In this document: one piece after another, positions 14,989 to 24,125 of the stretch
Layout of the letters: every line of letters begins with the position of its first letter
Numbering within the stretch: the stretch's first letter is position 1
Assembly (NCBI RefSeq): GCF_900199185.1
Contig: NZ_OBMI01000004.1
Coordinates: 28,800-92,799, forward strand
DNA: 64,000 nt
DNA from: Sphingomonas guangdongensis
GTDB lineage: Bacteria; Pseudomonadota; Alphaproteobacteria; Sphingomonadales; Sphingomonadaceae
Direction of reading: 5' to 3'
The notes under the pieces: generated by a model
The model's input: the letters and a program-made list of their open reading frames with translations, nothing else
Database searches by the model: none
What the model was told of the DNA's origin: nothing
Made by a program: the position numbers and the translations under genes

Positions 14989-15615
14989 TCACGTAGCGAT
15001 CTGCTCGACCGTCGCGAAGCCGGCGGCCAGCGCCAGGCGCATGGCATCGGGCAGCGACCGCACGCCTAGCTTCTCCATCAGGTTGCCACGGTACATCTCC
15101 ACCGTGCGGGTGCTGAGCCCGAGTGTGAAGGCGATCACCTTGTTGGGGGCGCCGTTGATCAGTTCGCGCAGCACGTCGCGCTCTCGCGGAGACAGACGCG
15201 CAAGCGCCGCCTGGGCCTGCAAGCGGGCCGATTGCGCATGCTGTTCCTCGGCCAGGCGGCCGAAAGCGGCCTCCAGAGAAGCCAGCAAGGATCGCACGGC
15301 AAAGGGTTTGAGCAGGAAATCGCTGGCCCCTGCCTGCATCGCCTGAACCGCGGTCGGCACGTCGCCCTCGCCGGTCAGCATGATGACCTGATGATCGGCG
15401 CCTGCCTCACGCAACCGTTGCTGCACGGCGATCCCGCTCTCGCCCGGGAGATTGAGGTCCAGGATCACGCAGCCGGACGCGAGCGTCGGCGACGCCTTCA
15501 GTAGCGCTTCCCCACTGTCGAACGCCTGGACCGTGACGTCGCGTGCAGCCAGCAGCTCCGACAGCTCCTCGCGAATACCCGCGTCATCGTCGACGATGTA
15601 GACCGCTCGAATCAT
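14989..15615 (-). CDS. FixJ/LuxR-type response regulator
   Basis: 208 residues. The receiver domain has the acidic pair DDD (9-11), phospho-acceptor D53 (ILDLNLPG), T81 (MLTGEGD) and K103 (FLLKPF). A LuxR-type helix-turn-helix occupies about 138-200 (LSPRERDVLRELINGAPNKVIAFTLGLSTRTVEMYRGNLMEKLGV, in parts). It is ATGA-coupled to the upstream sensor kinase, which is presumably its phosphodonor. Regulators of this class activate transcription when phosphorylated; the target genes are not identifiable here. Confidence 0.93.
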   Translation of the reverse strand: MIRAVYIVDDDAGIREELSELLAARDVTVQAFDSGEALLKASPTLASGCVILDLNLPGESGIAVQQRLREAGADHQVIMLTGEGDVPTAVQAMQAGASDFLLKPFAVRSLLASLEAAFGRLAEEQHAQSARLQAQAALARLSPRERDVLRELINGAPNKVIAFTLGLSTRTVEMYRGNLMEKLGVRSLPDAMRLALAAGFATVEQIAT

Positions 15616-17852
15616 GCGACCAGCCTCGCGTTGCTGGCCAGCGCGTCGTGCGGCAGCGTCAGTGTCAGGACTGCTCCCACGGTTGGTCCGGGCGTCAGCG
15701 TGATGTCTCCGCCAATCTCGCGCATGATCTGCCGGCTGACGTACAGCCCGAGCCCAGTTCCCGCCCCGACGCCCTTGGTAGTCTTGAAGGGCTCAAAGGC
15801 TTCGGACGCGATCTCATCGGCGATCCCGGCACCATTGTCGGCGATCATCACTTGCAGCGTGCTTCCGCAGTCGACCACGCTGACGCTGATGGCGCCGGGT
15901 TCCGACAGATCGGATCGCGCCGCAATGGAGTCGACAGCGTTCTGGACCGCGTTGACGATGATCTGCTCGACCCCGACCTTTGGCAGGCGCACCAAACCTG
16001 CGTTCGCATCGGCGTGCAGTCGCAGCTCGACATTATGTTGGATCAGCAGCGGCCGGAGAAAGCTCGCCGCGGCTCGGACCAGTTCCGGCAGGTCGAGCCA
16101 TTCTGGCGCATCATGCTCAACACGGGCATAATTGGTGATGCGCGCGATGATCGCGCTCGCACGCGCGACTTGGGTGGTTATCCGCTCGATCTTTGCCCGC
16201 ACGGCGTCGGTCGCGCCGTTGTCGAGCAGGATTTCCGCGTTCTCCGCCGCGAGTGAAATAGTGAACAGCGGCTGTCGCAATTCATGGCTGATCGCCGATG
16301 CCATACCGCCCAGTTCCATCAAGCGGGCCTGGTGCGCGAGGCCGGCCGCCATCAGCTTCGGTTGCTTCAGCCGCAGGCGCGCGCCCCACCGCCAGCGGTC
16401 CGGTGCCAGTCGATCACGCGCGATCAGCAGGTGCCATTCATCCGAACCTGCGCGCCGGAACTCTGCCACCAGGTCGGTCGCGTCCTCGCTGAGGCTGAGC
16501 GACAGGGCATCGTTCGGGTGCACCGCCAGCGTCCGCCAGTGCGGCTCGTTCCACAGGTCTACGGCGAAATAGCCGAGGGCACGCTGCTCGGGATTCCAGG
16601 TCACGTCGGAGAGGAGCGACAGGTCCACCGTTTCCTTGAGTTCGGCAAACGCAAGCGCCAGACGTTCCCGCTCAGCGGCGACCTGCGCAAACCGGTTATT
16701 CTCCCGAACGAACTGGATCACCGGGCGCTGCAACTCGGAAAAGAGCGGCAGAGCGGGCATCGGCAGGTCGGGGGTTCCAAAGGCCTGCACCGTTTCGCGC
16801 CACTGCCGTAGCGATCGTTGAACGTTGCGGTTGATCCACGCGTGCAGCACGAGCGCCAGCACGAGCAGGCCAATTAGCGGCATCATCGCATCGAACAGTT
16901 CGCCATAGGCGTGAAGCGCGATCGAACGCGTGCCCACCGCGAAGGCAATCGGCTGGCCAGCGCCTTTGGCACCGCCGATCTCACACGCGCGCAGCCAATA
17001 AGCGAAGGTGTTGCGATCGTTGGCTCCACCGGGGTGACGTCCGTCGTTGATCCGGTCGCACCCGAGCGCGATCCTGGTCGCGTCGTCGGTCAGCGTACCC
17101 GGTGCTCCGACCAGGATAGATTGAACGCCGAGTCTTTTCAGGTCGACCGCGACCTGGCGAACGCGATCGTCGCCTTGCTGCCGTGCGACCTGCGCGGACG
17201 CCTGCACAAGCTCGGCTCGGTAGCCATCGAAACGGCGGCTGAAGTCGTTCGCATCCGAGCAGAAGACGAGGATGATCGCGGGCAGGAGCAGCACCAGCGT
17301 CGCGCACTCGATCGCACGGCCGAGGCTCAGGCCCGGACGCCTGCGGAACGCTAGTGCGCGTCGGTCGAAGCGGTATCGCAGGAACAGAACGTCGATCAGG
17401 ACCGCCGCCGACAGATCGATCAGCAGCTTGCGGATGACCGTCAGACCCATGATCGTCGGCGGCGCGCCATAATGGGCGGCCATGAAGAGTGGATTGGCCA
17501 GCAAGCCGACCGTCGCATGGAACAGAACGGTGGCAGCCGAAAGGCTCCACCCACGACGGCTCATCACATCCAACACCAGGACGTGAGCAATCGCCATGGT
17601 GATCGAGAAGACGTGCCCCCACCAGACATAGGTCGGCAGCATGAAGACCACGGCCGCCGCGACCCCTGCTCGGACCCCCAGCATTCGATAGACCAGCAGA
17701 TAGAAGATCGGGCCGGCGAACAGCTCCACACCCGGTGCCAGGACCAGTCGTTCGGTGCAGAGAAGGAGGGCCAAACCGCCGGCGAGCCCGAAAAGCGCAA
17801 TCCTGAGTAGCCGTCCCAAGCGCGCTGAACCGTTGAACGTAGTCGCGATCAC
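15612..17852 (-). CDS. Membrane-bound sensor histidine kinase
   Basis: 746 residues from a GTG at 17852 that overlaps the upstream receiver stop. The N-terminal about 220 residues contain six or seven hydrophobic segments, then a large, probably periplasmic, domain with no family I recognise, then another membrane segment (about 320-345). The cytoplasmic part has a HisKA domain with the phosphorylated His in AISHELRQPLFTISLA and a HATPase_c domain with the N box NAVQNAVDSI, G1 DNGAGIAD and G2 GTGLGLYVSRQI. All catalytic boxes are intact. It sits between a lone receiver and a FixJ-type regulator in one overlapping operon, a three-part phosphorelay-like arrangement. The signal is unknown. Confidence 0.9.
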   Translation of the reverse strand: MIATTFNGSARLGRLLRIALFGLAGGLALLLCTERLVLAPGVELFAGPIFYLLVYRMLGVRAGVAAAVVFMLPTYVWWGHVFSITMAIAHVLVLDVMSRRGWSLSAATVLFHATVGLLANPLFMAAHYGAPPTIMGLTVIRKLLIDLSAAVLIDVLFLRYRFDRRALAFRRRPGLSLGRAIECATLVLLLPAIILVFCSDANDFSRRFDGYRAELVQASAQVARQQGDDRVRQVAVDLKRLGVQSILVGAPGTLTDDATRIALGCDRINDGRHPGGANDRNTFAYWLRACEIGGAKGAGQPIAFAVGTRSIALHAYGELFDAMMPLIGLLVLALVLHAWINRNVQRSLRQWRETVQAFGTPDLPMPALPLFSELQRPVIQFVRENNRFAQVAAERERLALAFAELKETVDLSLLSDVTWNPEQRALGYFAVDLWNEPHWRTLAVHPNDALSLSLSEDATDLVAEFRRAGSDEWHLLIARDRLAPDRWRWGARLRLKQPKLMAAGLAHQARLMELGGMASAISHELRQPLFTISLAAENAEILLDNGATDAVRAKIERITTQVARASAIIARITNYARVEHDAPEWLDLPELVRAAASFLRPLLIQHNVELRLHADANAGLVRLPKVGVEQIIVNAVQNAVDSIAARSDLSEPGAISVSVVDCGSTLQVMIADNGAGIADEIASEAFEPFKTTKGVGAGTGLGLYVSRQIMREIGGDITLTPGPTVGAVLTLTLPHDALASNARLVA

Positions 17853-18220
17853 CGGTCGTCCAGCCGTGCTTCGTGGTTCTTGATGGCAGCGATCAACGAG
17901 GCGATCTTCATGGGCTTCGACAGCATCGGGATTGCTCCCGATGCGTCGAACAAGTTCAAGAGATCGACCCGGCCGGACATGGCGATCACGCGGGGGCGGG
18001 AAGCCCCGAGCGAGACGATATGGCGGATCAGGTCGATGCCGCTCTCTGCGCCAAGATCGAGGTCGCACAACACGATGTCCTGATCGGCAACACGATCCCG
18101 CGCGCTGGACGCGGTGGCATAGCCAGCCACGTGAAAATGCATCGCACGCAACAACTCGACGAGTTCGACGCGAAGATCATCGTCGTCGTCGACCACCAGG
18201 ATGCGTAGCGCGCGGGCCAT
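17849..18220 (-). CDS. Single-domain receiver protein
   Basis: 123 residues, receiver only. Acidic cluster VVDDDDDLR, phospho-acceptor D53 (LCDLDLG), S82 (MSGRVD) and the conserved lysine in MLSKPMK are present. There is no output domain. It is the first gene of an operon with the histidine kinase and FixJ-type regulator, so it may compete for phosphate or feed back on the kinase. Confidence 0.9.
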   Translation of the reverse strand: MARALRILVVDDDDDLRVELVELLRAMHFHVAGYATASSARDRVADQDIVLCDLDLGAESGIDLIRHIVSLGASRPRVIAMSGRVDLLNLFDASGAIPMLSKPMKIASLIAAIKNHEARLDDR

Positions 18221-18350
18221 CGATTGAAGCTAGCAGAAAAGCGATCAAGGCACCGTTAACGCACCGTCGCGGCAACCCGTAATTTTGCGGGATAGTGGAG
18301 GGGCGCGTCGACGGCGATAGCGGCCGCACACAATCTCAAGAGCTTGCGTC

Positions 18351-18860
18351 ATGCGGACCCGCGAAGATCGAACCAACGTCCTCCTTGACGCCCGCATGCG
18401 GGCGGGCTCATCGTGGCTGAGCGCCTCCATACGAAATGTCTCGAGCCGCGGTGCGATGTTGGCGCTGCCTCATCCTCCACCGGTCGGCACCTATGTCGAG
18501 CTGCGACGCGGCGACATGATCATCATCGCTCGCGTAGTCTGGTCGGACGAGCAGCGTTGCGGTCTGCGGAGTCAACGCCCCATCAGCTTGCCGCACCTTC
18601 AAGCCGCCAACCCACACCGAGAGCTGTATCGACCAGATTCCCCGCGCGAGCGGCGGGCGCAGCCGCGAGATGGCGTAGAGATTGGCCTAACTCGCTCGAT
18701 CAACTTCGGTCGCAAGCTCGAGTTTCTGGCTGTGGCACTCTTTGCGGGGCTGCTCGCGATCTCCGCTGGGAAGATGGCCTTCGATGTGCTGGCACAGCCC
18801 TTCTCGACTGCGACCCGGGCGATGGACCGTTGCTTCGAACAGCCCGGTTGTTCGTCGTGA
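18351..18860 (+). CDS. PilZ-domain protein with C-terminal membrane anchor
   Basis: 169 residues. The PilZ pattern shows an Arg cluster at the N-terminus (MRTREDRTNVLLDARMR), the NxSxxG motif NVSSRG at about residue 28, then GTYVELRRGDMIIIARVVWSDEQRCGLR, which is the PilZ beta barrel. A C-terminal hydrophobic segment (LEFLAVALFAGLLAISAG, about 120-140) can anchor it to the membrane. PilZ domains usually bind c-di-GMP through RxxxR and (D/N)xSxxG. The Arg motif is not canonical here, so binding is likely but not certain. It lies divergent from the two-component operon and near the EAL gene. Confidence 0.85.
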   Translation: MRTREDRTNVLLDARMRAGSSWLSASIRNVSSRGAMLALPHPPPVGTYVELRRGDMIIIARVVWSDEQRCGLRSQRPISLPHLQAANPHRELYRPDSPRERRAQPRDGVEIGLTRSINFGRKLEFLAVALFAGLLAISAGKMAFDVLAQPFSTATRAMDRCFEQPGCSS

Positions 18861-19097
18861 TATGTTGTCCTGACCGTGTTTCGATCAACGCGGCACACTG
18901 ATTACGATGACGCCGCTCAGTCGCCACCATAACTGTCGCCCAACATCGACCAGCATGGAGGACCGGGATGCGATCAACTGTATTAACCGCCTCCGCCGCG
19001 CCGCTCCCGCTTGGAGCTTCCACTTCGGGAGTGTGCACGGGGCACCACTCCCGAAAGCATCTGCCAAGAGGCCGGGCCGTGGCGCAATCATGCCTGC
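18861..19097. other. Intergenic region without recognised feature
   Basis: 237 bases between the PilZ gene and the photolyase 3' end, where transcription converges. No gene, strong terminator or repeat is seen; short ORFs here have no family-like features. Confidence 0.4.
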
Positions 19098-20576
19098 TCA
19101 GGGCGTCGAATAGCCGGTGAGATAAGGGTCTACCGGTACCTCCGCCGGAACAGATATCTGCGGCACCGCCCTGGATGCCGCCTGTGCGAGCCACGCATCG
19201 CCGCCTTCGCGGCGGCGGGTCGAACCATCGCCGCGGGTCGCCACGCGGCCATAGATCGGCTGCTCGCGTTCGGATGGCGTGCCGGCGAAGGTCGCGGCGA
19301 TGTTGCCCCAGGTCGATGGATCGCGACCGTCCAGGCTCAGCCTGTCGTTCAGATAACAGGCGGTGGCCCATGCCGCCTCGGGACTGGGCGTCATGGCGAT
19401 GATTCGCTTGCCCCAGTACATCCGCAGGTTGTTGTGCATCCAACCGTCGGCGAGAAATTGGCGCTGGCAGGCGTTCCACGTTTCGTCGCGCGTCTCGCCG
19501 CGCAGCATGGCGTTCAGCGACTCCGCCTCGGGCCGCGGATCGGCGGCGTGGTCGGCCAGGGTCGCGCGTGCCCACGGTGCCACGCGGTCCCATCGCTCGG
19601 GCGATTGAAGCCGCCAGGCCTGGTAGTGGAACCACTCGCGCCAGCCGAGCAACTCGTCGGCGAACTTGGCAAGGTGCTGCTTCCCTGGTGCGGCGGCTGA
19701 CGCCGCCTGCATGACCTCGCGGGGACCGAGCACGCCGAAATGGAAATAGGGGGACAAGCCGCTGGCACTGTCCCGCCGGGTGGCGTCGTTCCGCGCCGAG
19801 GCGTAAGACGGCAGTACGATCGTGGCCGCTCGCGCCAAATGCGCCTCCGCTGCCGCCCGCCCGGCGGCGTGGGTTTCGCTTGGCGGCAGCGAATGATCGA
19901 TGGCGAGCGAGGCGACTAGCGCGCCGGGATCGCCCTCCTCCGGGCGATCCGGCGCGAACGGGAGCGGCCCGCTGTAGGGCGGGGTGTCCGGCGCCTCCTC
20001 GCCCCACTCGCTCCAGGCGGCGCGCTCGGGCTCATGGCGACGAAGAAAACCACCGCGGCCGGATATCGCATTGCTCAGCACGGCGGGCGGCACCAGGCAA
20101 GCGGCGTTGACCGCGTACACCGGCACGCCGGTGCGCGCGGCGACGCGCTCCGCCTGCCAGCGCGCAACAAAGCCCGGCTGGTCTTCAAGCACCACGCCCG
20201 CAGCATCAGCGGCGAGGCGGTGGACCAGCCCCTTCTCGCGGGCGGCGGCCCGATCCACGTGCCGCACGCAAGCGAGCCCACGCGCCGCGCAGCCGGCGGC
20301 AAGGTCGATGCTAGCGCCCAGGATGAAGCGGTGGAGTCGGTCGGAGGCGTAGGGATAGTCCTCGCGCAGCCCATGGTAGACCAGCACCGGCAGGCCTAGC
20401 GCGTTGCCCAGCCGGATTGCGGCGTCGATCACCGGATTGTCGTGCGCCCTTAGTGCCTGCTGGAGCCAGCACAGCACGTAGCGACCACCGCGCACCAGCG
20501 CGCGGTTGTTCAGCGGGCGGACGCGTGGTGCCTCGCGCCAGGCGGCCAGCGCTTGCGGCAGGGACGCCGTCACCAT
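19098..20576 (-). CDS. Class II-type DNA photolyase
   Basis: 492 residues from the ATG at 20576; the longer upstream frame is a shadow of the DUF427 gene. The N-terminal alpha/beta antenna domain begins RVRPLNNRALVRGGRYVLCWLQQALR and contains GLPVLVYHGLREDYPYASDR, the signature of class II CPD photolyases. The FAD-binding helical domain has FADELLGWREWFHYQAWR, MHNNLRMYWGKRI and CYLNDRLSLDGRDPSTWGNIAA. It uses blue light to split cyclobutane pyrimidine dimers. It is the last gene of a four-gene overlapping operon with TspO, DCC and DUF427 genes, facing carotenoid genes, which fits a light-protection unit. Confidence 0.92.
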   Translation of the reverse strand: MVTASLPQALAAWREAPRVRPLNNRALVRGGRYVLCWLQQALRAHDNPVIDAAIRLGNALGLPVLVYHGLREDYPYASDRLHRFILGASIDLAAGCAARGLACVRHVDRAAAREKGLVHRLAADAAGVVLEDQPGFVARWQAERVAARTGVPVYAVNAACLVPPAVLSNAISGRGGFLRRHEPERAAWSEWGEEAPDTPPYSGPLPFAPDRPEEGDPGALVASLAIDHSLPPSETHAAGRAAAEAHLARAATIVLPSYASARNDATRRDSASGLSPYFHFGVLGPREVMQAASAAAPGKQHLAKFADELLGWREWFHYQAWRLQSPERWDRVAPWARATLADHAADPRPEAESLNAMLRGETRDETWNACQRQFLADGWMHNNLRMYWGKRIIAMTPSPEAAWATACYLNDRLSLDGRDPSTWGNIAATFAGTPSEREQPIYGRVATRGDGSTRRREGGDAWLAQAASRAVPQISVPAEVPVDPYLTGYSTP

Positions 20577-21064
20577 CCCGCGCTGCCGGGCACACCCTTG
20601 AACGGACCGGCGAGATCGCGCGTGATCCAGCCGCCGTAAAAGCCGCCCGGCTGTGGGCTGACGCGCTCGCCGTCGACCGAGCACAGGTCGAGCGGCGCGG
20701 CGTAGAAGGCAAGGTGATCGCGCAGGGAGCGGAAGGCGTCGGTCGGGTCCGGGTAGCTCCAGGCCACGTCGTGCAGCAGCGCATCGCCGACCTGAAGGTG
20801 CCAGTAGCTGGCGACGCCCTTCCACTCGCAGAAGGACCGCCGCTCGGAGGGGAGCAGGAGGTCGGTGTTCACGTCGGCGGGGGGCACGTACCAGTTGGGT
20901 GGATGGCTGGTCTCCAGCACGCGCACGGGTGCGTGAGTGTCGGCAATTATGGCGCCGCCATGCTCAATCCGGACATGCGCGCTGCTCGCCACTGCGATCG
21001 CCGTGCGGGGGTAGTTCCAGACACTCTCCTGCCCCGGAAGGACGGGGTCGGGACGCGGCCTCAC
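20570..21064 (-). CDS. DUF427 domain protein
   Basis: 164 residues from a GTG at 21064 that overlaps the stop of the DCC gene (GTGA); the much longer frame upstream is rejected. The family landmarks are SVWNYPRTAIAVASSAHVRI, LETSHPPNWYVPPADV, SFCEWKGVASYW and AWSYPDPTDAFRSLRDHLAFY. The biochemical role is unknown. DUF427 genes are often found next to photolyase and other light-response genes, as here. It overlaps the photolyase start by seven bases. Confidence 0.9.
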   Translation of the reverse strand: MRPRPDPVLPGQESVWNYPRTAIAVASSAHVRIEHGGAIIADTHAPVRVLETSHPPNWYVPPADVNTDLLLPSERRSFCEWKGVASYWHLQVGDALLHDVAWSYPDPTDAFRSLRDHLAFYAAPLDLCSVDGERVSPQPGGFYGGWITRDLAGPFKGVPGSAGW

Positions 21065-21411
21065 GCGCCCGCCAGCCGCTGAAGGCGCGGACGCACGCGC
21101 AGGAAGCGGCGGTAAAGCCACTCGAGCAATGTCAGCATGCACCGATTGCGCGCCAGCAGCCCGAACGGCCGGAGCAGCGGCACCGCGCGCCACATGGCCG
21201 CAAACGCCGCCGCGCCCGACACGATCGCTCCGCCGTACTCCTGCGCGTGGAAGCGGGCGAGCATCTCGCCCCGGTCGAGCGGACAGACGGTGGTCGCGTC
21301 GGAAACATCGACAAAACGTACATTGCTCGCCGGGTCGAGCCGGCGGATCAGCGCCATCTCGCGTGCGCAGAGCGGGCAGGCGCCATCGTGCCACACCGTC
21401 ACGCGGGTCAC
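21061..21411 (-). CDS. DCC-family thiol-disulfide oxidoreductase (DUF393)
   Basis: 116 residues from a GTG at 21411 that overlaps the TspO stop. The motif DGACPLCAREM is the DxxCxxC signature of the family, in a thioredoxin-like fold, followed by RFVDVSD and the C-terminal helical part with WRAVPLLRPFGLLAR. The family is thought to carry out thiol-disulfide exchange; substrates are not known. It is part of the photolyase operon. Confidence 0.88.
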   Translation of the reverse strand: MTRVTVWHDGACPLCAREMALIRRLDPASNVRFVDVSDATTVCPLDRGEMLARFHAQEYGGAIVSGAAAFAAMWRAVPLLRPFGLLARNRCMLTLLEWLYRRFLRVRPRLQRLAGA

Positions 21412-21947
21412 GACCGATTTCGCTTCCGGATGCGTTCGGACAGCACCGTCGCAAAGGCGAGCCAGGTGGCAAACGGCGCCGCCAGCACCGCCGTCGGTCG
21501 GTCCACCTTGTTCGCGGTAACCACCAGCGCGCCTGCTCCGGCCGTCATGGCGCCGGCGGCGGCCGTGCTGGCGGCGAGGGCGTGGCGGCGGAAGAACAGC
21601 TCGGTCCAGCCGCCCACCATGGCGGTGTTCGCCAGCCACAGTCCGACCGCCGCATTGCGCGCCGGTGACGACGGTCGGCGCAGCAACCGGTAGCCGCCGA
21701 CCGCCAGTCCCGTCTCGAGCACCGGCCACACCGCGCCGAATACAGCGTCCGGCGGGGTGAAATCTGGTTTATCCAGCATCCGGTACCAGCGCCTAGTCCG
21801 CGGGTGGGCGTCGCCGGGCGCGTTGCGGCGCCCCAGCGCGGCAGAGGCACCCAGCACGGCCACTACCGCAAGCGCCGCCGCGGCGCGCGACCAGCCGGCG
21901 GGCTGCGGAAGGGCTCGAGCGGCGTCGCTGTCCATTGTGTCGGTCAT
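21408..21947 (-). CDS. tspO: TspO/MBR family tryptophan-rich sensory protein homologue
   Basis: 179 residues from the ATG at 21947. There are five hydrophobic segments. WYRMLDKPDFTPPDAVFGAVWPVLE is the diagnostic TspO stretch (W-Y-x-x-L-x-K-P-x-x-x-P-P). TspO proteins bind porphyrins and modulate photosynthesis or stress genes in alphaproteobacteria. This copy is somewhat longer at the N-terminus than the usual 160 residues. It heads the operon that ends with photolyase, about 200 bases divergent from crtX, so a shared light- or oxygen-responsive region is plausible but unproven. Confidence 0.85.
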   Translation of the reverse strand: MTDTMDSDAARALPQPAGWSRAAAALAVVAVLGASAALGRRNAPGDAHPRTRRWYRMLDKPDFTPPDAVFGAVWPVLETGLAVGGYRLLRRPSSPARNAAVGLWLANTAMVGGWTELFFRRHALAASTAAAGAMTAGAGALVVTANKVDRPTAVLAAPFATWLAFATVLSERIRKRNRS

Positions 21948-22150
21948 GCGGGCATAGCGCGCGACATGCTGCGGCGTTCCGGAAGCGCCTCTTGGCGAAT
22001 GGCGACACCGCAAAGCCGCTAGCCTCGCGCTCTGCCTAACCGTCGAACCTGATCTCGATCATCTCACCCGCGATATCGCCCTAAAGCATGATAGGCGCCG
22101 TTGTTAAAGCCTTGCGCGCCGCGTTCCGCCAGCGTCATGCTGCCACCGAG

Positions 22151-23416
22151 ATGTGCGATCCCGGCGCTCCTTCCCATGGTCTGCCGAGCGCTGGGCATCT
22201 CGCCGTCATCACCTCTCCTGTGCCGGGCCACCTGAACCCGCTGCAGGTGCTGGGGCGCGAGCTGTCCGCGCGGGGCTGGCGAGTCTCGGTCGTGCACATG
22301 GCGTCCGCCCGCCGGTTCGTGACGGATCCGGCCTTGGAGTTCGTCAGCCTTCCCGGCGCCGCAGCCGATGACCGGTTCGACGGCTACCTCAGCCTGCTGG
22401 CGCGGCCGGGCGGCCTTCTTGGGCTCAATCGCATGATCCGCGCAACAGCGACGATGACGGAACGCCTGCTCGACGAGGCGCCGGGCGTGCTGGAGCGGAT
22501 CGGCGCCACGGCCGTGCTGGCGGACGCAGTCGAGCCGGCCGGTCCGCTGATCGCGCAGCGGCTTGGCCTGCCCTTTGCCGTCGCGACGACCGGGCTGCCG
22601 CTCCTGACCGAAGCGGACGTGCCGCCTCCCTTTCTCGGCTGGCCCTACCGCGGGGACCAATTGGGGCGGTTCCGCAACAGCGGTGGGTACGTGGTCACGA
22701 ACATCCTCATGAGACCGATCACGCGCACGATTGCGGCGCGGCGGCGGGCATGGGGCCTCGCCGACGACGGCGCGCCGTGCGTGCAGGTCGCGCAGTGCCC
22801 GCAGGCGCTGGACTTCCCGCGCCGCGCCCTGCCGGCGACGTTTCGCTACGGCGCTCCGTGGCGATCGGACGAGGTGGAGGCGCCCGAGCTGCCGGACGAC
22901 GGCGTGCCGCTGATCTACTGCTCGCTCGGCACGCTGCAGGGCGCGCGTCCCGCCCTATTCGCGACCATGGCGACGGCCTGCGCCATGATCGGGGCAAGAG
23001 CGGTGATCGGCCACGGTGGCGGCCTGTCGCCGGCGGAGGAGGCAGCCCTGCCCGGTAATCCGCTGGTCCGCGCCTTTTGGCCGCAGGCGGCGGTGCTTCG
23101 GCGCTGCTCGGCCGCCGTGCTGCATGGCGGCTTCAACTCGGTCCTGGATGCGCTGGCGGCCGGCGTCCCGATCGTGGCGCTTCCGATCGCCTTCGAACAG
23201 CCCGCCACTGCCGCCCGGGTGGCGCGTGTCGGCGCAGGACGCATGCTGTCGCCGCACCGGCTGAGCGCGGCCGCACTCGCTGACACCTTGCGAGCAGTGA
23301 TCGAGCGTCCGGGCTACGCGCAGGCCGCGCGCGGGCTCGCCGCCGAGATCGCGCACGGCGGTGGCGCAGCCGATGCGGCAGCCGCCATCACTGCCGCGCT
23401 AGCGACTCCCGCCTGA
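22151..23416 (+). CDS. crtX: Zeaxanthin glucosyltransferase-like UGT (CrtX family)
   Basis: 421 residues from the ATG at 22151; an in-frame ATG at 22088 would add 21 residues. The GT1 fold starts AGHLAVITSPVPGHLNPLQVLGREL. The C-terminal UDP-sugar binding signature is VLHGGFNSVLDALAAGVPIVALP followed by FEQPATAARV. CrtX adds glucose to hydroxylated carotenoids. Assignment to CrtX rests on the family type and the adjacent crtW and crtZ genes. Its 3' end overlaps the convergent crtW 3' end by 29 bases. Confidence 0.82.
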   Translation: MCDPGAPSHGLPSAGHLAVITSPVPGHLNPLQVLGRELSARGWRVSVVHMASARRFVTDPALEFVSLPGAAADDRFDGYLSLLARPGGLLGLNRMIRATATMTERLLDEAPGVLERIGATAVLADAVEPAGPLIAQRLGLPFAVATTGLPLLTEADVPPPFLGWPYRGDQLGRFRNSGGYVVTNILMRPITRTIAARRRAWGLADDGAPCVQVAQCPQALDFPRRALPATFRYGAPWRSDEVEAPELPDDGVPLIYCSLGTLQGARPALFATMATACAMIGARAVIGHGGGLSPAEEAALPGNPLVRAFWPQAAVLRRCSAAVLHGGFNSVLDALAAGVPIVALPIAFEQPATAARVARVGAGRMLSPHRLSAAALADTLRAVIERPGYAQAARGLAAEIAHGGGAADAAAAITAALATPA

Positions 23417-24125
23417 CCGCCGGCAGCCGCCACCAGGGCGTGCCGGGGCTCAGGTGATGTTCGTGATGATAGGCGCCAAAGTGAAAGCAGGTCACCAGCG
23501 ACAGCAGCGGGGGCAGCGTGCTGCTGCGGGCATTGTGCGCGTCGGCGAAGGGTTGATCATCGTGCCGGTGAGGCAGGTAGGTGCCGAAGAAGAACAACTG
23601 GGAGAGCGCGAGGAGCGCCGGAACGGCCCAGAACACGACGATGTTGAGCAGCGTCGCCCCGAGCAGCAGATAGACAATCGCCGCGACCGTTATGCGGGCG
23701 ATCTGCCCGTGCGTGTAATAGTTGCGGACGAACGACGCGAACCACGGGAGGGCGCGGCGGGGTGCAGCGGCGTGGAAATCGGGATCATCTCCGGTGCCCG
23801 GCGCGGCATGATGCGCGTGATGCTTGGGCAGTAGCGCGCCGTAGGACAGGCCGGCGTAGATGCCGAGGCACAGCGTCCCCACGATCCGGTTCAGCCGTGG
23901 CCGACCCGGCGCCAGTGACCCGTGCATACAGTCGTGCGCAATGATGAACAGCCCGGTGCTGAGCCATGCCTGCACGGCGACGACGATCGGAACCAGGAGC
24001 AGCGTGGAGGGGCTCCACCGCCAGAAGAAGATGGCGCCGACGTGGATGGCGATCCACGCGCCGATGATAGCCACCGCCAGCATCAGCCCCGACCGTACCG
24101 TCGCCGTGCGCGGACCCCGGCTCAT
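23388..24125 (-). CDS. crtW: Beta-carotene ketolase (CrtW)
   Basis: 245 residues from the ATG at 24125, ATGA-coupled to crtZ. The histidine boxes of the membrane di-iron fatty-acid-hydroxylase superfamily are present: HDCMHG, HHAHH and HHEHH, with four membrane segments. The spacing and FxFFxGTYLPHR stretch match CrtW. It introduces the 4-keto group into the beta-ionone ring, so with CrtZ the cell could form astaxanthin-type pigments. Core genes crtE, crtB, crtI and crtY are not in this window. Confidence 0.9.
   Translation of the reverse strand: MSRGPRTATVRSGLMLAVAIIGAWIAIHVGAIFFWRWSPSTLLLVPIVVAVQAWLSTGLFIIAHDCMHGSLAPGRPRLNRIVGTLCLGIYAGLSYGALLPKHHAHHAAPGTGDDPDFHAAAPRRALPWFASFVRNYYTHGQIARITVAAIVYLLLGATLLNIVVFWAVPALLALSQLFFFGTYLPHRHDDQPFADAHNARSSTLPPLLSLVTCFHFGAYHHEHHLSPGTPWWRLPAVRRESLARQ

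Noticed and set aside
19011..19700. Long rightward frame over the photolyase gene
   Set aside because: It is antisense to clear photolyase motifs and has no family features of its own.
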